Positions 36,158 to 47,849 of a stretch of DNA of 64,000 bases are shown one piece after another. This DNA is from Lucifuga dentata. Its lineage: Eukaryota > Chordata > Actinopteri > Ophidiiformes > Bythitidae. Below the pieces are notes generated by a model. That model was not told the origin of the DNA and ran no database searches. It worked only from the letters and a program-made list of their open reading frames with translations. Each line of letters begins with the position of its first letter. Positions within the stretch are counted from its first letter, which is position 1. A program made the position numbers and the translations under genes. The stretch is from positions 1 through 64,000 of the forward strand of contig VXCM01000413.1 in the NCBI GenBank assembly GCA_014773175.1. The letters are read 5' to 3'.

Positions 36158-36599
36158 GGGCATTTTCACACCTAGTTCATTTTGAGTGTTTATTTCGGAC
36201 CCTGGAGCATTTCTCCCTTAAGTTCAGTTCATTTGGGCATATGTGAACACAGTAATCGAACTCGGGTCCGCACCAAAACAATCAGATGAGGCCACCTTGA
36301 GGAGTTGGTCTCAGTCCAATTCCCATTGAACTATCGAGCTCATTTGTGATGGATCTGGATCTAGATTAACCAATGGATCAACTGATTGCTATTTAGTTTG
36401 TTTGGAAGTAATGCAGATCATATTAGGACCACTAACATAAAACTGGACTGAGACCACCTCTTCAAAACGATCTCAGTGGGGTTGCTTCGATCTGCACTCA
36501 GGTGCGATTGCTGTGTTCAGAGCTGCACAAACAACCTGCACCAAGAGGGGAACAAACCTAGTCTGATTGAACCAGACAAATTTAGATGTGAAAATCCCC
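36158..36599. mobile_element. Palindromic MITE, PIF/Harbinger-like
   Basis: The left terminus GGGCATTTTCACACCTA and the reverse complement of the right terminus GGGGATTTTCACATCTA match along their length with two mismatches. The arms remain complementary further in, for example GAACACAGTAATCG against GAACACAGCAATCG, and (T)GGTCTCAGTCC in both. Flanking TAA trinucleotides (36155-36157 and 36600-36602) are the 3-base duplication expected of PIF/Harbinger elements. It is 442 bases long and encodes no protein. Confidence 0.82.
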
Positions 36600-36742
36600 T
36601 AACATGCGGTACAAAAGCAATATGATATCAGAGATGGGTAAGAAAGAGACAGAAACTCAGCTAATGTTTCATAAGATGACTGCACACACAACCCACAAAT
36701 ATCATGCCATGAAATGACAGGACCATCAGCATGCTGCACTAA

Positions 36743-37070
36743 CCATCCTTCCATCCATAATCCATACCTGCTTATCTTATTCAGGGTCATGGGGGGCTGG
36801 AGCCTATCCCAGCAGTCATTGGGCAAGAGGCAATGTATACCCCAGACAGGTCATCAACCTATCACAGGGCTGGCACACAGACAGACAAACTCATTCACAC
36901 TCTCACTCACACCTACGGTCAATTTGGAGTTTCCAGTTCAATTAACCTGCATGTATTTGGAGGTGGGAGGAAAACGCAGCAGCTGGAGGAAACCCACACA
37001 GAAAGGACCTAATCAGACTCGAACCCAGGACCTTCTTGCTGTGAGGCAACAGTGCTAACCACTATGCTGC
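36743..37070. mobile_element. Common teleost retroposon (possibly RTE/Expander-type tail or derived SINE)
   Basis: A long run of words typical of a very abundant fish repeat: GGGGCTGGAGCCTATCCCAG, CAGACAGGTCATCAACC, TCACAGGGCTGGCACACAGA, GGAGGAAACCCACACAGAAA and CGAACCCAGGACCTTCTTGC, followed by GTGCTAACCACTATGCTGCT. Several CCATCC units lie at one edge. The open frame through it is a by-product of the repeat. I am sure it is an interspersed repeat but not sure of its class. Confidence 0.75.
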
Positions 37071-40000
37071 TATAGTAACTAAATAATCTAAATGTCCATA
37101 AATGTGAAAATATCACTGAGGTCACAGCTCACACAGCTGGTCACCTGCATTATGCTGTTCAACTTGCAATAAATCCTGTCTGCCAACAATAATGAACTAA
37201 TGTAACCCTTACAGGTTGAAGCAGCACTTTCAGCTCATCAGAAAAAGAGAAATGCATCAATATCTGTTGGCAATATGTGACCTTTAACAAAAACGTACAT
37301 GGTAACTGCTGTCTTCATCATTAAAAAGATATTTTTCATCTTAATCCAGTCAGATCACTGGGCTTCAGAGGTCAGACCTCAGCCAACATTTACCTATACC
37401 ATACATTTAAAAACGGACTACTGACATAAACTGAGGATGCAAAAATGTGTATTGAACTTTATAAAGCTGTCTCCACTTGGTGTGTCAGTGTGTACTACAT
37501 CAATGTGGGACAAATAACCAGAATTGCAAGATACCATGATATGGTTTTGTAATCCATTATTGATAGACTGGCATCATCATCTCAATCTGTTCTCAGGCGA
37601 TGCTGATGCAGAGCTGTTTGCTTCCTGTAGTGCTGACATGAACTTTGAACTGTTGTGCTTACTTCAGTTCAGCTTTTAGTCACTTTATGGCTGTGTTATA
37701 AATGAATGATGAAAAATTTGTTCGCATTGCTGTTCAGATTATATGCAGTTTGGTACACTCATCTGTATATACCGGTACGCTTGAATTTAATTCTTGTTTT
37801 GATGGGGAAAATGCAATTTTAGCGGTATGGATGCCTCTATTATTCCATTCCATTAGTATTATATCATTGATAACTGTCTTGCCATATGTTGTCTACTTCA
37901 GAAGCACTTCTATGGTGATAGATGATTGTTGGCAGAATATTGTGATAGGATGGTATGTTCGTTGAATTACCATGTGACTGGGGTGATTATGTGTGTTTGT
38001 GTATCAGCATACCTCTTTATGCCAAGTACTGTTATCTGCCAAAGAGGCTTGTCTGCTAATACCAATGACCCTGTTCTGGTTGCTTCCGTCGCAGTACCTC
38101 ATTGAGATGCACCGTTTGCAAGGTAAACAGCATTTTAAAGGCTCCTAAATGAAGTAATCCAGCCATGGCCTCTCCTCCTCTTGCCCCAGGCAGGGTTTTA
38201 AATGCGAGAACTGTTACACTCCCTCTTTTATGTTAATCTGCTCCTCTGGCTGCTCAATAAGAACCACATGTCTGGCAGAAAGTGCTTCAGAGAGCACTGA
38301 CAAACCAGCCTTTCATGGACTGGATGCTGTAGACGCTGGCAGGGACACCATCACGCTGACTGAAAGGATGAGGCAGCCAATCTTACTAGAGAGATCTGCT
38401 GAGATCTTGATAGATGTGGTTGTTTAATAAAGTTGAAATTCGGGCAATTATGTTCACGAGGGACGTCAGCCTTAAGAGATCAAAACACATCTGTGGGAAC
38501 TCACAGAGTGCTACCTCTCTCTCTCTGTCACACACACATACTCTCTCTCTCTCTCTCTTTCTCCAACACACATTTTCTGCCTCTGTCTTTCTCATTACAT
38601 GTTACTAAATCAAAAGAAAATTACCTACACCTTGATTTGTGCTTTACTGTAGGTCATCCATCAGTGATTAGAATGGTTTAGCATCTGGTCATTCTTTAGA
38701 CGTGAATGTTCCACTTTCCTTACCTTAGGTGCAGGTAGTTCAAATTTGGTTCACCTGAGGTTTTTCATTAGATCAAGCATAATTTGTGAGAATTTCATTG
38801 CAAAAATCATGTGTGGAAGAGTCTAGACAATGTTCTATCTGAGATAATAAGATAATGAACTATACATTTATTTATTGATTATGCCAGCGCTTTTGCCATG
38901 TACAACAAGAGATTAAAGTGAACTTTTGATTAGTTTGCTGTTCTCTTCATTCCTCCATCTTTCTCTATCTCTCAGAGCTTTTATACAAACCAACTTTGTC
39001 TTGACAAAACATCGATTTGCTGTCCACTTGTCGTCTGCTAAGACACATCCTGAGCAACTTTAAACTTCCAAATGTGTTATTCTAATTAAATCTATAGAAT
39101 AGTTTTCTTGTTTCGTTGACTGCCCATTCTCCAAGCTATCCATCTTGTCCTTGAAGCTGAGCAGGATTCACTCTGTGTAATTGAAAGATTTGTCTGGAAC
39201 TGCTCCAAGCTTTAATGTGTCTGATATTTGCAGCTCGAGGCTGTTTGCCTGTTTCTTTTGCACTTCCAATACATTAGCTATCTGTGCTAGATTCATAGCA
39301 GCAATACATCTTTCAAAGGGACCAACAATTGGCCATTACAGTTATTGTTTCCCTGAATGCTGCACACTTGTAGCACACAGTTGATGACTAAGACTGAATG
39401 AAAAAGCTGTTTTGGCTCATGTATGCCTTGAAGGTGAAACATTAATAGTTATGATTGTAAAAGTGCAATATTTGTAAGACTTTGTAGTTTGTTTATTTTG
39501 TGATTGATTGAAGAGTACTGTAGTATTTATTATACTCTATATATTAGCTTTTTCTGTCGAAGCACACAGACCATTGCAGTATCCCAGCCTCCTTATCCAC
39601 TTTCATGATAGCAACAAGGAGAATCTCCTCATAATGTCTATCAACTTGTTTATAGATGTTCCTTGCTGCTAATCACCTCTCTACTGAGCTTAATGTTCCC
39701 GTCAGTACTATGAGCTTCCAATGAATGGTGTCCACCATGAGAATGAGAAATTCCTCGCCAGGTAATTATGAAGACATTTGAGTTAAAGCAGCATCTAACT
39801 GCTCAGCGATGCACGAGGGAGAGCAACGTGATCCCTACTGTAGGTTTACTTAACCAGCACTATAAGCACAGTGTAATTATCCTTATTTTCATGTGATAAT
39901 ACCATCTGTAACACTCGCCCACTATTTCCTTAGTCCTCTCACCTAAAATTATTACCAGACTGAATAGACAAATTCAAGGGAGAAAGGCAATACTGTTTGT

Positions 40001-40532
40001 TTAGCCCATGACCAAGATTTTTGCACACCAAGCGTACAGCCTCATGAGAAAGCAATGGAAGCTGATGGAGAAAAGGATCTCCGGCATGAGAGGGCAGCGG
40101 CAGGCCAAAAGCATGTGCAACCCATTTTACAGAGCCACGCCATGGGAAATATCTACCTTATTCTTAGCTCCAGTTTCCATAAGATTAATTCAGGGAGAAA
40201 TAATAACAAAACTGCAGCACTTGCTAATTGGGTCATATTTCAGCACTTGCGCAAACCCATCTATTAATGATGTTGAAACACTCAGGATTGAAATGCTTTT
40301 TTAATGCTCGTCAGGGTAGGGGCTTCCATATGTGCATGGGAATCTTGGGAAAAAGATTGTATCGGCTCCAAACAACCTGCTCAAGCTTTACTCAAGCTTA
40401 AATCCAGTCCACACATGAGTTTGGGAGTCTTTACATCTGAGTTAGTGTTTGGGCACAGTAAGGTGGAACGGATCACTTGCTCATTTCCTCTTCTTGTTTT
40501 CTTTTCTCAGGTACGTGCGGGTGTGTGTGTGN

Positions 40533-40569
<37 letters not shown>

Positions 40570-42528
40570 GCGTGTGTGTGTGTGTGTGCATGAGTCTGGT
40601 TCATGCTCATTAACAGTCGAGGGTGTTATTGAACAGTACAGTGGTCATTTCCCTTCTTAATACCAGCATTTACAATTTGAACCTTTCATTCATAACCTCT
40701 CGGAACAGCATGACATCCACAGATTTCTGTCATTGTCAGTCATCCTTGGTTAGCCAGCAAATTGAAAGTGTAATTTGTGGATGTTTCTATTAACTGAGTA
40801 GATAGTTAGCCTACTGATCAACCCCCCACCTGGAGGACCAGGGGACCACATTTGTTCTGGTGTGTACTCTTTAACAGATATGGCATGGAAGACCTTGCTT
40901 GGAGTGTGAACTCCTGCCAAGCACAGCTCTACCATCACCATGTTGAGGTCACGATCCCTTTTGAGCAGGTAGTCCAGCCAACTGAGCAATTTGACTAGCC
41001 ACTGAATTATTCTGCTACCCCCAGATTGAAAAGTAATACAGAATGAAATAGAAAAATTGCAAAATATTAACGCCTGTCATAAAAAGTCTATAAATTTGTT
41101 TTAGCATTGATTGAAATGCTGCAATATTCTGGCTACTCTGCAATACTCACAATGCTCAGGCAAAGTTTGGTGTACCGGACTCAAGGGGTCAGTCCCATTT
41201 GAAGCTCCCTTGGACAAACAACAGCCTTAAACTGCCATTAGCCATGCAAATCCAATCTGAGAAGAAGCACAGGAATCTGGAAGTCTTAACCAGGAGCCAG
41301 TTCACCCTCTCTTCCCCTCCCTGCTTTTCTATCCCTCTCTCTGTCAGCCAGTATTGCTCATCTCCTACTTTGTGGGTGCCTTTGTGCATGTCTTTCATCA
41401 TTGTAGCCTGGTTGAAGCAAAGGCATTGTCCAGGACTGCTTAAGTAATTCTCTCCCTGCCACCATAACACAATGCCATGGTACCAACAACTGTGTTATGG
41501 CTGCTCAACTGTACAGACACTGCTGTGTCAGCTGTTTGAGATCATGTTACAGAAATTGGGCTCATCTATACACACATGCACATGCACAAATGGTGCCCAC
41601 AACCCAATATGGGATGCCCCACACATAAACATGCACACAGACATACACACACAGAAAAGCACACTCTTACTGCCAACTGAACTGTTGGATTTGCATCTCA
41701 TTTTGCTGGTGTGTGTGCGTGGGGTTTAGTGTGTGTGATTTTTTTATTTATTTATTTTTTTAGCTCCTTGAATACCTTGGTGGCACACAAAGGCCCTCTC
41801 TCTCTCTCTCCCTGGAAAGGCCTGTACCATTGCAATAGAGACAGATTTAGATGCGCAGTGACAGCTTAATAAACTGGATGTCTTTGGATGCCTCTGTGTG
41901 TAGGGGGGTGTGTGAGGCTCAGGGAGCTGCTCAAGATGTGTCAATAGGAGGAGGATCTCTGTGGTGGCGCTAAGACCTGCACAAAGCCCACAGTGGCTGA
42001 CCTACAAAATGGTGGTCAAGATGGGGCTTTATTTGAATGGCTGAAAGGGAGGAGAGTTCTGATTAGTAGGTTAGGGAGAGTTCAGTGGTTCTGTAAGGCT
42101 CTGGCAGACCCACTGACTGGAGATTCAATAGGCCTGGTGGTATGAATAGAGATCCAAGGCAAGGGGAGTGCAGCAAACCAGCTAGATGGGAGGGGAAATG
42201 CTTGTCTGGGTTCAGGGAACCCTTACAGGAGATATGTACAGGGCACTGCCCCCGGTCTAGGAACTAGTGAGGCTTGCTTTCTGCAAAATGGGGATCTTTG
42301 TCACCGCGTTAAAGCAATCCCACTTCATTGCTAACCTCCCATTCATACATCATCAAAGAGAGACAATCAGCTCATGATCATGAGCCTTTTTCCTTCACTA
42401 GGAAAGCCTTGAATTCTGAACAAAACTAAATGCAAACTCTAAATTATATTTCACAGCGTTCATCCTACTGTGATAAGTGCTCTTGACAACTATCAATAGT
42501 TTACTCTTGTAAAATGCACAAATTATTA
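37071..42528. other. Upstream intergenic stretch, no gene seen
   Basis: Mostly unique sequence with short TC runs near 38511-38561 and 41797-41811, and a TG array. The block 40000-40310 stays open in more than one plus-strand frame but matches no protein family I know. Confidence 0.55.
40521..40588 (+). repeat. (TG)n microsatellite with an N
   Basis: TG/CG-variant run containing an N at 40532; a probable contig join in the repeat. Confidence 0.92.
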
Positions 42529-42536
42529 GATGGTGC

Positions 42537-43433
42537 TAGGGCTGGGTGATATGGCCTAAAAATAAAACCTCAATTTTTTTTCACACTTACGGACGATTCT
42601 TGATTTTAATCTCAATTTTTCTTGTTTTTCTCTAAACTAACTAAAAAAAAAAAAAAAAAAATNAAAAAAAAAAAAAACAGAATTCAAAGAAGTATTTTCT
42701 TTATTAAAATAATCACAACAAATAATGATACTTTCACATAAAATTGTAGGGCTTTCTAAAAAAAAAAAAACTTGCAAAATAAAAGGTTTTTTTTATAGCA
42801 ACCTACAGGTTCTTTGCAAGGAACACCAGCCTGTCTGCTGCCTCTGGCTTGAAGCTCTAGTCTGTGGCATGTTACAATATTGCTACCTGTGAAGACCCTC
42901 TTGCCATATGTGATGACACTGGAAAATGATGCAGCTAACGTCATTTGCTTTTACGCTGTCGCTTTGTGACTGCAGATCTGTATCTTGTAGTTTCATGCAT
43001 TGCTGCCACTCAGTTGCATGTTTATGTGGCAGGTGCTGACATACATTTGTAGTGCTGCTGTAGTACTTTTAGTAACTACAGCTCCTACAACTTTATATGT
43101 GACATTGGTTTGCTTGATGTCGTGAAGAGCAAAACTGGATCACTTCCAAATCACTGAAGTGACATTTCCTTTTTTAGAAACGAGCTCATCTTCAGTTGAA
43201 GTGTTTCTTGCCATCTTGATAGCATGTCTGACCTGCTGAAAGCTTCGTGGGCCTCAAGGAATGTGATGGACAGGCTTGTTTGACGGGTAGCGACCTGCTG
43301 CCACATTTCCCATTAAAAATAGTTAGAAACTAGTTAAAAAAAAAAACAACAACAAAAAAACAGATTCAGCCATTTTATACATTATGCCAAAATGTAAAAT
43401 TGAATCAATTGATTGATTTATCGCCCTGTCCTA
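42537..43433 (-). mobile_element. Internally deleted hAT transposon
   Basis: Termini TAGGGCTGGGTGATA and, reverse-complemented from the right, TAGGACAGGGCGATA form imperfect inverted repeats. A perfect 8-base duplication, GATGGTGC, flanks the element at 42529-42536 and 43434-43441. Between them lies the decayed start of a transposase frame (separate entry) followed by A-rich sequence with an N at 42663. The catalytic part of a transposase is missing, so this copy is an internal-deletion derivative that could only ever have been moved in trans. Confidence 0.88.
42760..43214 (-). pseudogene. hAT transposase N-terminal remnant (BED zinc finger)
   Basis: On the minus strand from an ATG at 43212-43214 the frame reads MARNTSTEDELVSKKGNVTS then VIWK, followed by QTNVTYKVVGAVVTKSTTAA and later KQMTLAASFSSVITYGK. 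The order of these pieces (N-terminal KKG-x-VTSVIWK, a finger region followed by VVTKSTT, then MTLAASF) matches the N-terminal BED-finger region of ZBED-like hAT transposases. Three in-frame stops break it, and the finger's CxxC cysteines are replaced (TYKVVG). The frame is otherwise continuous, so decay was mainly by substitution. Similarity fades before the A-rich tract; the C-terminal catalytic domain is absent. Confidence 0.72.
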
Positions 43434-43748
43434 GATGGTGCCAACCAGGCACCTAATTCTCCTGAATAAAACCTTTTCTCTTTACAACTCACTGTACTCA
43501 CGTCTATTCCTCAATCTGCTTGCATCCTATCAGTACTGTACACGTCTCTGGTGTTGTTTTTAACCATTGTCCAACACAAATTAGTTTGGGACTCACTTGG
43601 GTCCCAACTGAGTCTTATGCAATGAGGTGTTTTCTCTACTTTCATTAAATTCAAAATAGGACCCATCCCAGGAGGAAAGGAGAAGGGTGGAGGGAGGGAA
43701 ACAGGCTGCTTCAAACTATTGTGATAAGTCACATACGTAAACTGAGAT

Positions 43749-43788
43749 CTCTCTCTCTCTCTCTCTCTCNCTCTCTCTCTCTCTCTCT
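43749..43788 (+). repeat. (CT)n microsatellite with an N
   Basis: A CT run of about 40 bases with an N at 43770, probably a contig join inside the repeat. Confidence 0.92.
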
Positions 43789-45604
43789 GTGATACTGGGA
43801 GGTTCAGACTTGTAAAGCTTCTTTATTAGGATAATTATGAGTTGTTCTCTCTTTCAAAACTCTATTCATTTCTTTTCTCCGATGATGGAGAATAAAAATA
43901 AGCATTCACCGTATTTGCATGTCCATCATGTTGTTCTTTCTATCCTACGTCTCCACCTTTCAAACTGACTTCTGTTTACTGTGTGACCCATCCATCACCT
44001 TTTCCCCAGGTCCATTCTGAGTTCAGCACCAGTCCTCCCATCTCAATCAGAGTGAATTAAGAGGAGCTGGAAATGGAGGGTGGGGGGGTTGGGACTGTTT
44101 CTTGCTCAGTACCGTCTGCTGTGCTCCAGTGTCCAGCAATTATGCTAATGCTAACCAGTGGCCCCATATTTCTAGCCCCGGGCCAGACCAAGTGGACCAC
44201 TCCCTATTCAGGTGCTTAACCCCAATCTAATGTCCCATTAGTGCCACAATGCCATAGCTCTCAGTCTGAATACTAACAGGCTGCTTTTTTTTGCAGAGAG
44301 CAGGAGCACGCACACAAATCTGCTAGCAATTCACTCTCTTCATGTGCATGTTCACATGGGTTTCCATGAGACTGGAATGGACAATAATTCTGTTGTGTTT
44401 GATATTATGTTTTTATGAAAACAAAGGCAATTTGAATGGATTTTTTTTTTTTTTTTTTTTGAGAAAATCTTAGTAAATCCAGGTATGTATTAGGAGAATA
44501 CCTTTATATTCTCTTTGCTTTTTGTGATTGGAACCATCTTCAGTCCTGTGTTTTTGAAGAATGAGGTGATTGTTGTCTACAATGGGCTTTGTTCGTCTCT
44601 GTCTATTCTCTGTTCTTGCAGAAAACGTGGGTCGTTTCTTACTGTGGAATCGTCAAAACAGTTGAAACACTTCAGAGTTCATTGAAAAGAAAATATAAAA
44701 ACTGCTAACTCTGTGAATTGCTGATACAGAGCCCTTTGCAGAGTCATCTTTAATTAACTCACTGTGTAGATAACAAAGCTTGGGGTGTCAATTCACAAAA
44801 CCTTAAGCTACAGCAAAGTCCCTACAGTACAGCGTGTCCATTATTTAAGTGAAATCTTACTCACCCTGCCCGTATATAAGTATTGTCATGAATCTAATAT
44901 CTGGGCCTGTGTGGACATCCCCTAATGAATCTGCCTGGGCTTGTTTTCCCATAATATCCATGGATGCTACCTAACACTGTCACAACAGCAGTCTGTAGCC
45001 TGAGCTTCTTCTACAGAGAAAACCAAAGTGGAAACCGTTATTAAATTCCAACAGAGACAGACTCGCCTCATTAAATTAAAATGACGAGGATCTTTGTTTG
45101 CTGCAATAACAGAAGACCCTGCTAATTGCCTTCTCTAATATGGGAGCTCTCGACTCCAAAATAAATCAATCCAACTTTTAAATAAGCCAAGGGAGCTAAG
45201 AGACACAGATTTTGTACACTGTTTGTGTACTGGCACCCACATAAAAGAGTACATGGATTGTTGATGTAAAAGAACCCTAGTTCTACTGGGTCTGCTCAGC
45301 ATTCGCATGGAAGCTTCTTATATTGTTATTCCTGACTTTAGCTTAATGCTTAAACAGAATGATTATTATTATGATTATTAATGGTAAACCTTCCTTACTT
45401 AATAGATATATAAGATAATTCTTCATGTATCATATTAATAAAGTATACAAGTCTCATCATACAAGACTGAACGCTGCTATATCTGCACAACCTCACAAGT
45501 TTGTTTTGGACAAATCAGAGTTCACTGTGGTTGAGCTGAACCCGCTAGCCTACATCTGCTGGATCAGAGTGTGCTTCTGTGTGTGTGCTTCTCTCTCTGT
45601 CTCT

Positions 45605-45606
<2 letters not shown>

Positions 45607-45666
<60 letters not shown>
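45607..45666 (+). repeat. (GT)n microsatellite
   Basis: A pure GT run of about 60 bases, the longest uninterrupted dinucleotide array in the window. Confidence 0.95.
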
Positions 45667-45667
<1 letters not shown>

Positions 45668-45767
45668 CAGGATTTATCTAGCATGCAGCGCACAAGGCTG
45701 TGGTGACTGGCAATCTGGATGACCACAGTGAGACAGACAGCTTCACAATATAGAGTAGGCTGCATCT

Positions 45768-45788
45768 GACACACACACACAAACACAC

Positions 45789-45839
<51 letters not shown>
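45768..45839 (+). repeat. Compound (CA)n-(GA)n microsatellite
   Basis: A short CA run (45768-45788) followed by a pure AG run at 45792-45839. Confidence 0.93.
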
Positions 45840-45842
<3 letters not shown>

Positions 45843-45956
45843 GCTACATAGAACATCCTGTTTGGTCCTATTTGTTTGGTCTTGAAATCCCAGATGCAAA
45901 CAAACACACTGAGGCAAGGCCTTCTTGTTTCATCACACATGCTCATGCACACGCAT

Positions 45957-45997
<41 letters not shown>
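45957..45997 (+). repeat. (CA)n microsatellite
   Basis: A pure CA run of about 40 bases. Confidence 0.94.
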
Positions 45998-45999
<2 letters not shown>

Positions 46000-46220
46000 G
46001 TATCCATCTGATACTTAATCTGTGTACACATTAACATAATACTATCATTTAATCACTATTTGTTGTGTCATCAGAATTCCATATATGTGACAAAATTATT
46101 CATCACAAACATAATTTTGATCAGTAATTAAAAATTTATATTATTTAGACAAATATTAACAGTAAAATAATTTTGCTTTAAAATTGTTTGATACTGTTTA
46201 ATACATGAAATTCACGAAAC

Positions 46221-46247
46221 AAAAAAAAAAAAAAAAAAAAAAAAAAA
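46221..46247 (+). repeat. Poly(A) tract
   Basis: A run of 27 A residues about 200 bases left of an L2-like fragment; whether it is a tail of another retroposon cannot be told. Confidence 0.9.
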
Positions 46248-46429
46248 GATGAGAGAGACGTGGCAGAGATAATCATAAATTTGGAGGAAAGACCTGTTCA
46301 CCTTCCAGAGCTATAAAACTAAAGATCAAGTCAGAAATGTTGGTGCCACATCAAGGCATTAGCTAATTCCACCTTTCATCAACTAAAGAAAATAACAAGG
46401 ATTAGAGGTTTCATGTCCATACAAGATTT

Positions 46430-46700
46430 CCTGAAAGTCTTTCCTGCTTCAGCTCCACCAGGGTGGACTATTGCAATCTCTTGTCTGGTCTTTCCAAAAA
46501 GACTGTTAGACAGCTGCAACTCATTCAAAATGCTGACTGCTGCCAGAGAACTGAACACGTTACTCCTGACCTAAAAAACTTTAGACGAGCTTCCTGTTAG
46601 ACATTAAATAGATTTTGAAGCGCTTTAAAGTTATGCTAGGTGACTTGACAGCATATGCTATTCTGAATACTCTTTATTGCTAATTTGTTCAGGTTCTTAT
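46430..46700 (+). mobile_element. L2-like LINE fragment (ORF2 C-terminal region)
   Basis: Bases 46459-46563 read TRVDYCNLLSGLSKKTVRQL then QLIQNADCCQRTEHVTPD. This is the LDYCN-L-x-GLP-x-K-x-L-Q-x-VQNAAAR pattern found near the C-terminus of L2-type ORF2 proteins. Stops and a frameshift follow; the rest of ORF2 is absent on both sides. It is a dead fragment with approximate limits. Confidence 0.78.
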
Positions 46701-47036
46701 AAAACCAGAGTGAGACAGCTTACTTTATATGTTTTACAGACTTTAGAGTAAAATCCTCTTGCAACTGGAGGGAGTTTTTCTATTCAAATATAATATGCCA
46801 CTAATAAAAACTAAACAGTTTGGTCTAGCAGGAATCTCCATCATACTGTGGTTTACTCTTTTTGTTCAGTGTTGGGATAGTAATAGCTGGGCAGATTAAA
46901 GGATGGATTATATTCCCAAATGGACACAGACAGCAGAGTATGCGGACATGTATGCAGTTCTGTACATGCTAAATTATGTTTCTGCATGCCCGGATGCATT
47001 CCACACATACACTAGAATTTAAAATTGTGATCTAGT

Positions 47037-47058
47037 AAAAAAAAAAAAAAAAAAAAAA
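47037..47058 (+). repeat. Poly(A) tract
   Basis: A run of about 22 A residues in otherwise ordinary sequence. Confidence 0.85.
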
Positions 47059-47503
47059 CTGCTATACCTAGCAGAACAAGAAAGGAAAGTTTGAAAAGTT
47101 ATAAAACGATGTCAGACTGCATTACTGTTTTTTCCCCTTTACTTTTTTTCACCTTCACAAATCTCTCTTTCAGATTCTTCCACTTCTGTCTGCACACACC
47201 CACCTTCTGGGTGATTTCTCCCCAAGAGTTTAAACACTTTTTCTGTCTTTATACTCTTTTAAAGATTAGTTGCAAAGGCACAGGTAATGACAAAGCTCTA
47301 AATCCACACAATCACAAATTCTGGTAAGTCGACAACCACACAGACATCTACGTGAGCAGCTGATAAAATGTATGTCATGTGGATCCTCATGGTTCTGCTG
47401 ACGAGCAAAGAATAATCTGGTTTTAAGAGTGAAGGATCTCTTACTGTAGCCATTATATTGGTAATGTGATTGATTTCACGTTTGCCAAGGCTGATATGCG
47501 TAC

Positions 47504-47846
47504 AGTGTAACTTAACACTGTGCTAAAAATCATGTTTTTGCTTACCTCTACTGGTTGAAGTTGTCACCTTGCTGCAGGGTTTATTACTTTAGTGTGTTCA
47601 GTACACTGTGATATTATTTTTTAGGGTATGATCAGGTGCATCAGACTGTCAACACCCAGCACAGGTGCAACAAGCTTTCAGCCAGAAGAGGTTGTTAAAA
47701 GAATACTTTTCAGCTTAGTGAGCAGAAAAAAACTGATGTCACAGTGTATTGAACACACCAGAGTACACCCTGGAGCAAGGTGAGAACTTCAACCAATAGA
47801 GATCAGCAATATTTTCAATCTTTTCAGCATGCTGTTAAGTTACACT
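47504..47846. mobile_element. Palindromic MITE, superfamily unassigned
   Basis: The left arm (AGTGTAACTTAACACTGTGC ... CTACTGGTTGAAGTTGTCAC ... CACTGTGATATTA) and the reverse complement of the right arm (AGTGTAACTTAACAGCATGC ... CTATTGGTTGAAGTTCTCAC ... CACTGTGACATCA) pair along more than 100 bases each. The first 14 bases of the arms are identical. No clear target duplication remains, and no protein is encoded. Confidence 0.75.
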
Positions 47847-47849
47847 TTA

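Noticed and set aside
36714..37058. 114-codon plus-strand frame
   Set aside because: It lies within the interspersed retroposon at 36743-37070 and is a by-product of that repeat.
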